This document shows positions 14,254-15,416 of a stretch of 15,416 bases of DNA, piece after piece. Numbering within the stretch: position 1 is the stretch's first letter; each line of letters begins with the position of its first letter. Origin of the DNA: an uncultured Collinsella sp. (GTDB taxonomy: Bacteria > Actinomycetota > Coriobacteriia > Coriobacteriales > Coriobacteriaceae); NCBI GenBank assembly GCA_934646965.1, contig CAKUEZ010000047.1, positions 1-15,416 on the forward strand, in the 5' to 3' direction. A program made the translations under genes and the position numbers. The notes beneath the pieces were generated by a model, which saw only the letters and a program-made list of their open reading frames with translations, had not been told where the DNA came from and did not search any database.

Positions 14254-14398
14254 CATGGCTGAGGAGAAGAAGACGTATAAGTTCGTGTGCGTCGTTTGCG
14301 GTTACGAGGTTGAGGTCGATACGCCCGAGCTGCCCGAGGATTATGTGTGCCCGGTGTGCGGCGTCGGTCCCGATCAGTTTGAGCTCGTCGAGGAGTAG
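14254..14398 (+). CDS. Short rubredoxin-type electron carrier
   Basis: One-iron FeS4 protein of 47 residues. The four cysteines are Cys12, Cys15 ([10 protein letters not shown]), Cys32 and Cys35 ([14 protein letters not shown]). The gap between the pairs is 16 residues, against about 29 in classical rubredoxin and about 12 in rubrerythrin C-termini, so the YDP/GT-F loop is missing. This shortened form occurs as the C-terminal domain of larger redox proteins. ATG 14254 has AGAGGAG at 14242-14248. An ATG at 14216, close to the predicted transcription start, would add a non-conserved leader. It likely takes electrons from the flavin reductase upstream. Confidence 0.9.
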
Positions 14399-14439
14399 CT
14401 CGCAGACACACGGCGAAAGCCGAACATAGCTCTGTCCAA

Positions 14440-14474
14440 GGGCCCCGGTCGGTCATCCCGGCTGGGGCCCTTTT
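14440..14474 (+). terminator. Intrinsic terminator after rubredoxin
   Basis: The stem pairs 14440-14452 with 14458-14470 (13 pairs including G-U, beginning GGGCCCC/GGGGCCC) across TCATC, followed by four T. The 388-base stretch from 14399 to the mntH end holds only this terminator and the tandem repeat array. Confidence 0.9.
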
Positions 14475-14542
14475 CCTCCGCCCCCAAGGGATCACGGTTG
14501 CTGTTAGCCGATCCTGCCTGTCGTGAGTCCGGCCGACCTTTT

Positions 14543-14760
14543 GTCTTAACCTGCCACATCTAACGGCTCAAAACGGGTCTTCCTGTTACATATCGAGACA
14601 AACCAAAACTGTCCGGCAGAAGATCTCAATCTGTAACATCTAGCAGTGAAAACGGGGTCTATGTGTTACAGATTGAGACAAACGGAGCTGTCCCTCGGAA
14701 TGATCTCGATCTGTAACATCTAACGTCTCAAAACGGGTCTTCCTGTTACAGATCGAGACG
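14543..14760. repeat. 80-bp tandem repeat array of three hairpin-forming units
   Basis: Units begin with CTGCCACATC (14551), CTGTAACATC (14631) and CTGTAACATC (14711), an exact 80-base period. Unit 2 folds TCTCAATCTGTAACA (14624-14638) onto TGTTACAGATTGAGA (14664-14678). Unit 3 folds TCTCGATCTGTAACA (14704-14718) onto TGTTACAGATCGAGA (14744-14758). Both have perfect 15-base arms with a 25-base loop. The single A/G difference in the left arm is matched by T/C in the right arm. Unit 1 has a decayed left arm but its loop and right arm match unit 3 at 42 of 44 bases. The array lies between convergent genes. Confidence 0.9.
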
Positions 14761-14786
14761 TTTGCCTGGGTGGGCGCCCCGCCCCA

Positions 14787-15416
14787 TTACATCCCTGTCA
14801 ACAACACGACATCGAGAATCGTCACGATGGCACCGATCCCTACAAGCAGCGCGTTGAGCGGGCGCGAATTGGCGTATTTGCCCATGACGCGGCGTGAGCT
14901 GGTGAGCCGTATGAGCACAAAGACCGTAATCGGCAGCTGAAGCGACAGCAGTGCCTGACTCCAGATGAGACCTTCAAAAGGATTTGGGACGACTAGGCAC
15001 GCCGTCACTGCGCCGACGAAACAGGCCGCCACTCCGATCGAGGAATGTCGGTCGTGTATGTCGTATTCCTCGTCGAACATGCCCGCAGTGATGGTTCCCG
15101 CCGCCATGCCCGCTGTCACGCTGCTCGAGAGGCCCGCGAACAGCAGCGCTACCGCAAAGATGGTCGAGCTCGCCGGGCCCAAGATGGGGGAGAGCGTGGC
15201 CGCTGCGACGGCGAGGTCGTCTACGACCATGCCGTGCACAAAGAAGGTCGTCGCGGCCAGGATGACCATGGCCGAGTTGATTGCCCAGCCCACGCCCATC
15301 GAAAAGAGCGTGTCAAAGAGCTCGTAGCGCAGACGTTCTTCGATAACCTGCTCGCCTTGGCCTTCGAAGTGCATGGATTGGATGACCTCGGAGTGCAGGA
15401 AGAGGTTGTGGGGCAT
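14787..15416 (-). CDS. mntH: NRAMP-family divalent metal transporter, C-terminal part
   Basis: Proton-coupled uptake of Mn2+ or Fe2+ is the usual role. Only the C-terminal 209 residues are in the window; the gene enters from beyond 15416. The first visible residues, MPHNLFLHSEV, are the TM6 metal-binding motif of NRAMP proteins, so that Met is internal and not the start. About five further membrane segments follow, ending at LLTGM and the stop at 14789-14787. The TM6 Met is kept, which favours a Mn/Fe carrier over the Mg-transporting NRAMP relatives reported in Coriobacteriia. A later block reads GLSSSVTAGMAAG where many MntH proteins have a Gln (GQSSTxTG), so substrate choice should be stated with care. 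Confidence 0.85.
   Translation of the reverse strand: MPHNLFLHSEVIQSMHFEGQGEQVIEERLRYELFDTLFSMGVGWAINSAMVILAATTFFVHGMVVDDLAVAAATLSPILGPASSTIFAVALLFAGLSSSVTAGMAAGTITAGMFDEEYDIHDRHSSIGVAACFVGAVTACLVVPNPFEGLIWSQALLSLQLPITVFVLIRLTSSRRVMGKYANSRPLNALLVGIGAIVTILDVVLLTGM

Noticed and set aside
14543..14760. Array considered as a CRISPR
   Set aside because: The whole 80-base period is similar, including the inter-hairpin part; there are only three units, no unique spacers and no cas genes.

Overview
The window looks like chromosomal DNA of a GC-rich gut actinobacterium of the class Coriobacteriia, most likely Collinsella or a close relative. This rests on high GC with strong third-position bias, the actinobacterial ftsE-ftsX and smpB neighbourhood, an ftsE with a long Pro/Ala-rich N-terminal extension, and abundant intergenic hairpin repeats. 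The genus is an inference from memory; no database was searched.

Layout. Positions 1-2225: ftsE and ftsX overlap as one operon for the divisome ABC complex and end in an intrinsic terminator. Positions 2224-4480: rnr (RNase R) with its own promoter and terminator. Positions 4481-5893: a stand-alone small serine recombinase preceded by nested inverted repeats, then a VanZ-like membrane protein. Positions 5975-10541: an N-acetylmuramate salvage cluster of a MurR/RpiR-type regulator, murQ, murP and, beyond an intrinsic terminator, mupG. Positions 10634-11538: an ArsC/Spx-like thioredoxin-fold protein convergent with an unrecognised minus-strand gene; a four-arm hairpin repeat lies between them. 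Positions 11742-12021: a tRNA-Gln(CTG) and tRNA-Glu(CTC) unit with promoter and terminator. Positions 12078-13455: a TPR-like protein overlapping smpB. Positions 13468-14474: a hairpin repeat, a palindrome, a terminator, a flavin reductase-domain protein and a short rubredoxin. Positions 14543-14760: three 80-bp tandem repeat units that form hairpins. Positions 14787-15416: the C-terminal part of an NRAMP metal transporter on the minus strand, cut by the window end.

How the genes work together. MurP would import and phosphorylate MurNAc (or MurNAc-GlcNAc). MupG would cleave phosphorylated disaccharide, MurQ would remove the lactyl ether to give GlcNAc-6-P, and the RpiR-type protein would sense MurNAc-6-P. 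RNase R and SmpB both serve trans-translation. The flavin reductase and rubredoxin look like the separated halves of a 'high molecular weight rubredoxin' electron carrier. I see no wholly new multi-gene defence or metabolic system. The least explained material is three unrelated hairpin repeat families in intergenic regions, one of which shows a compensatory base change between copies.
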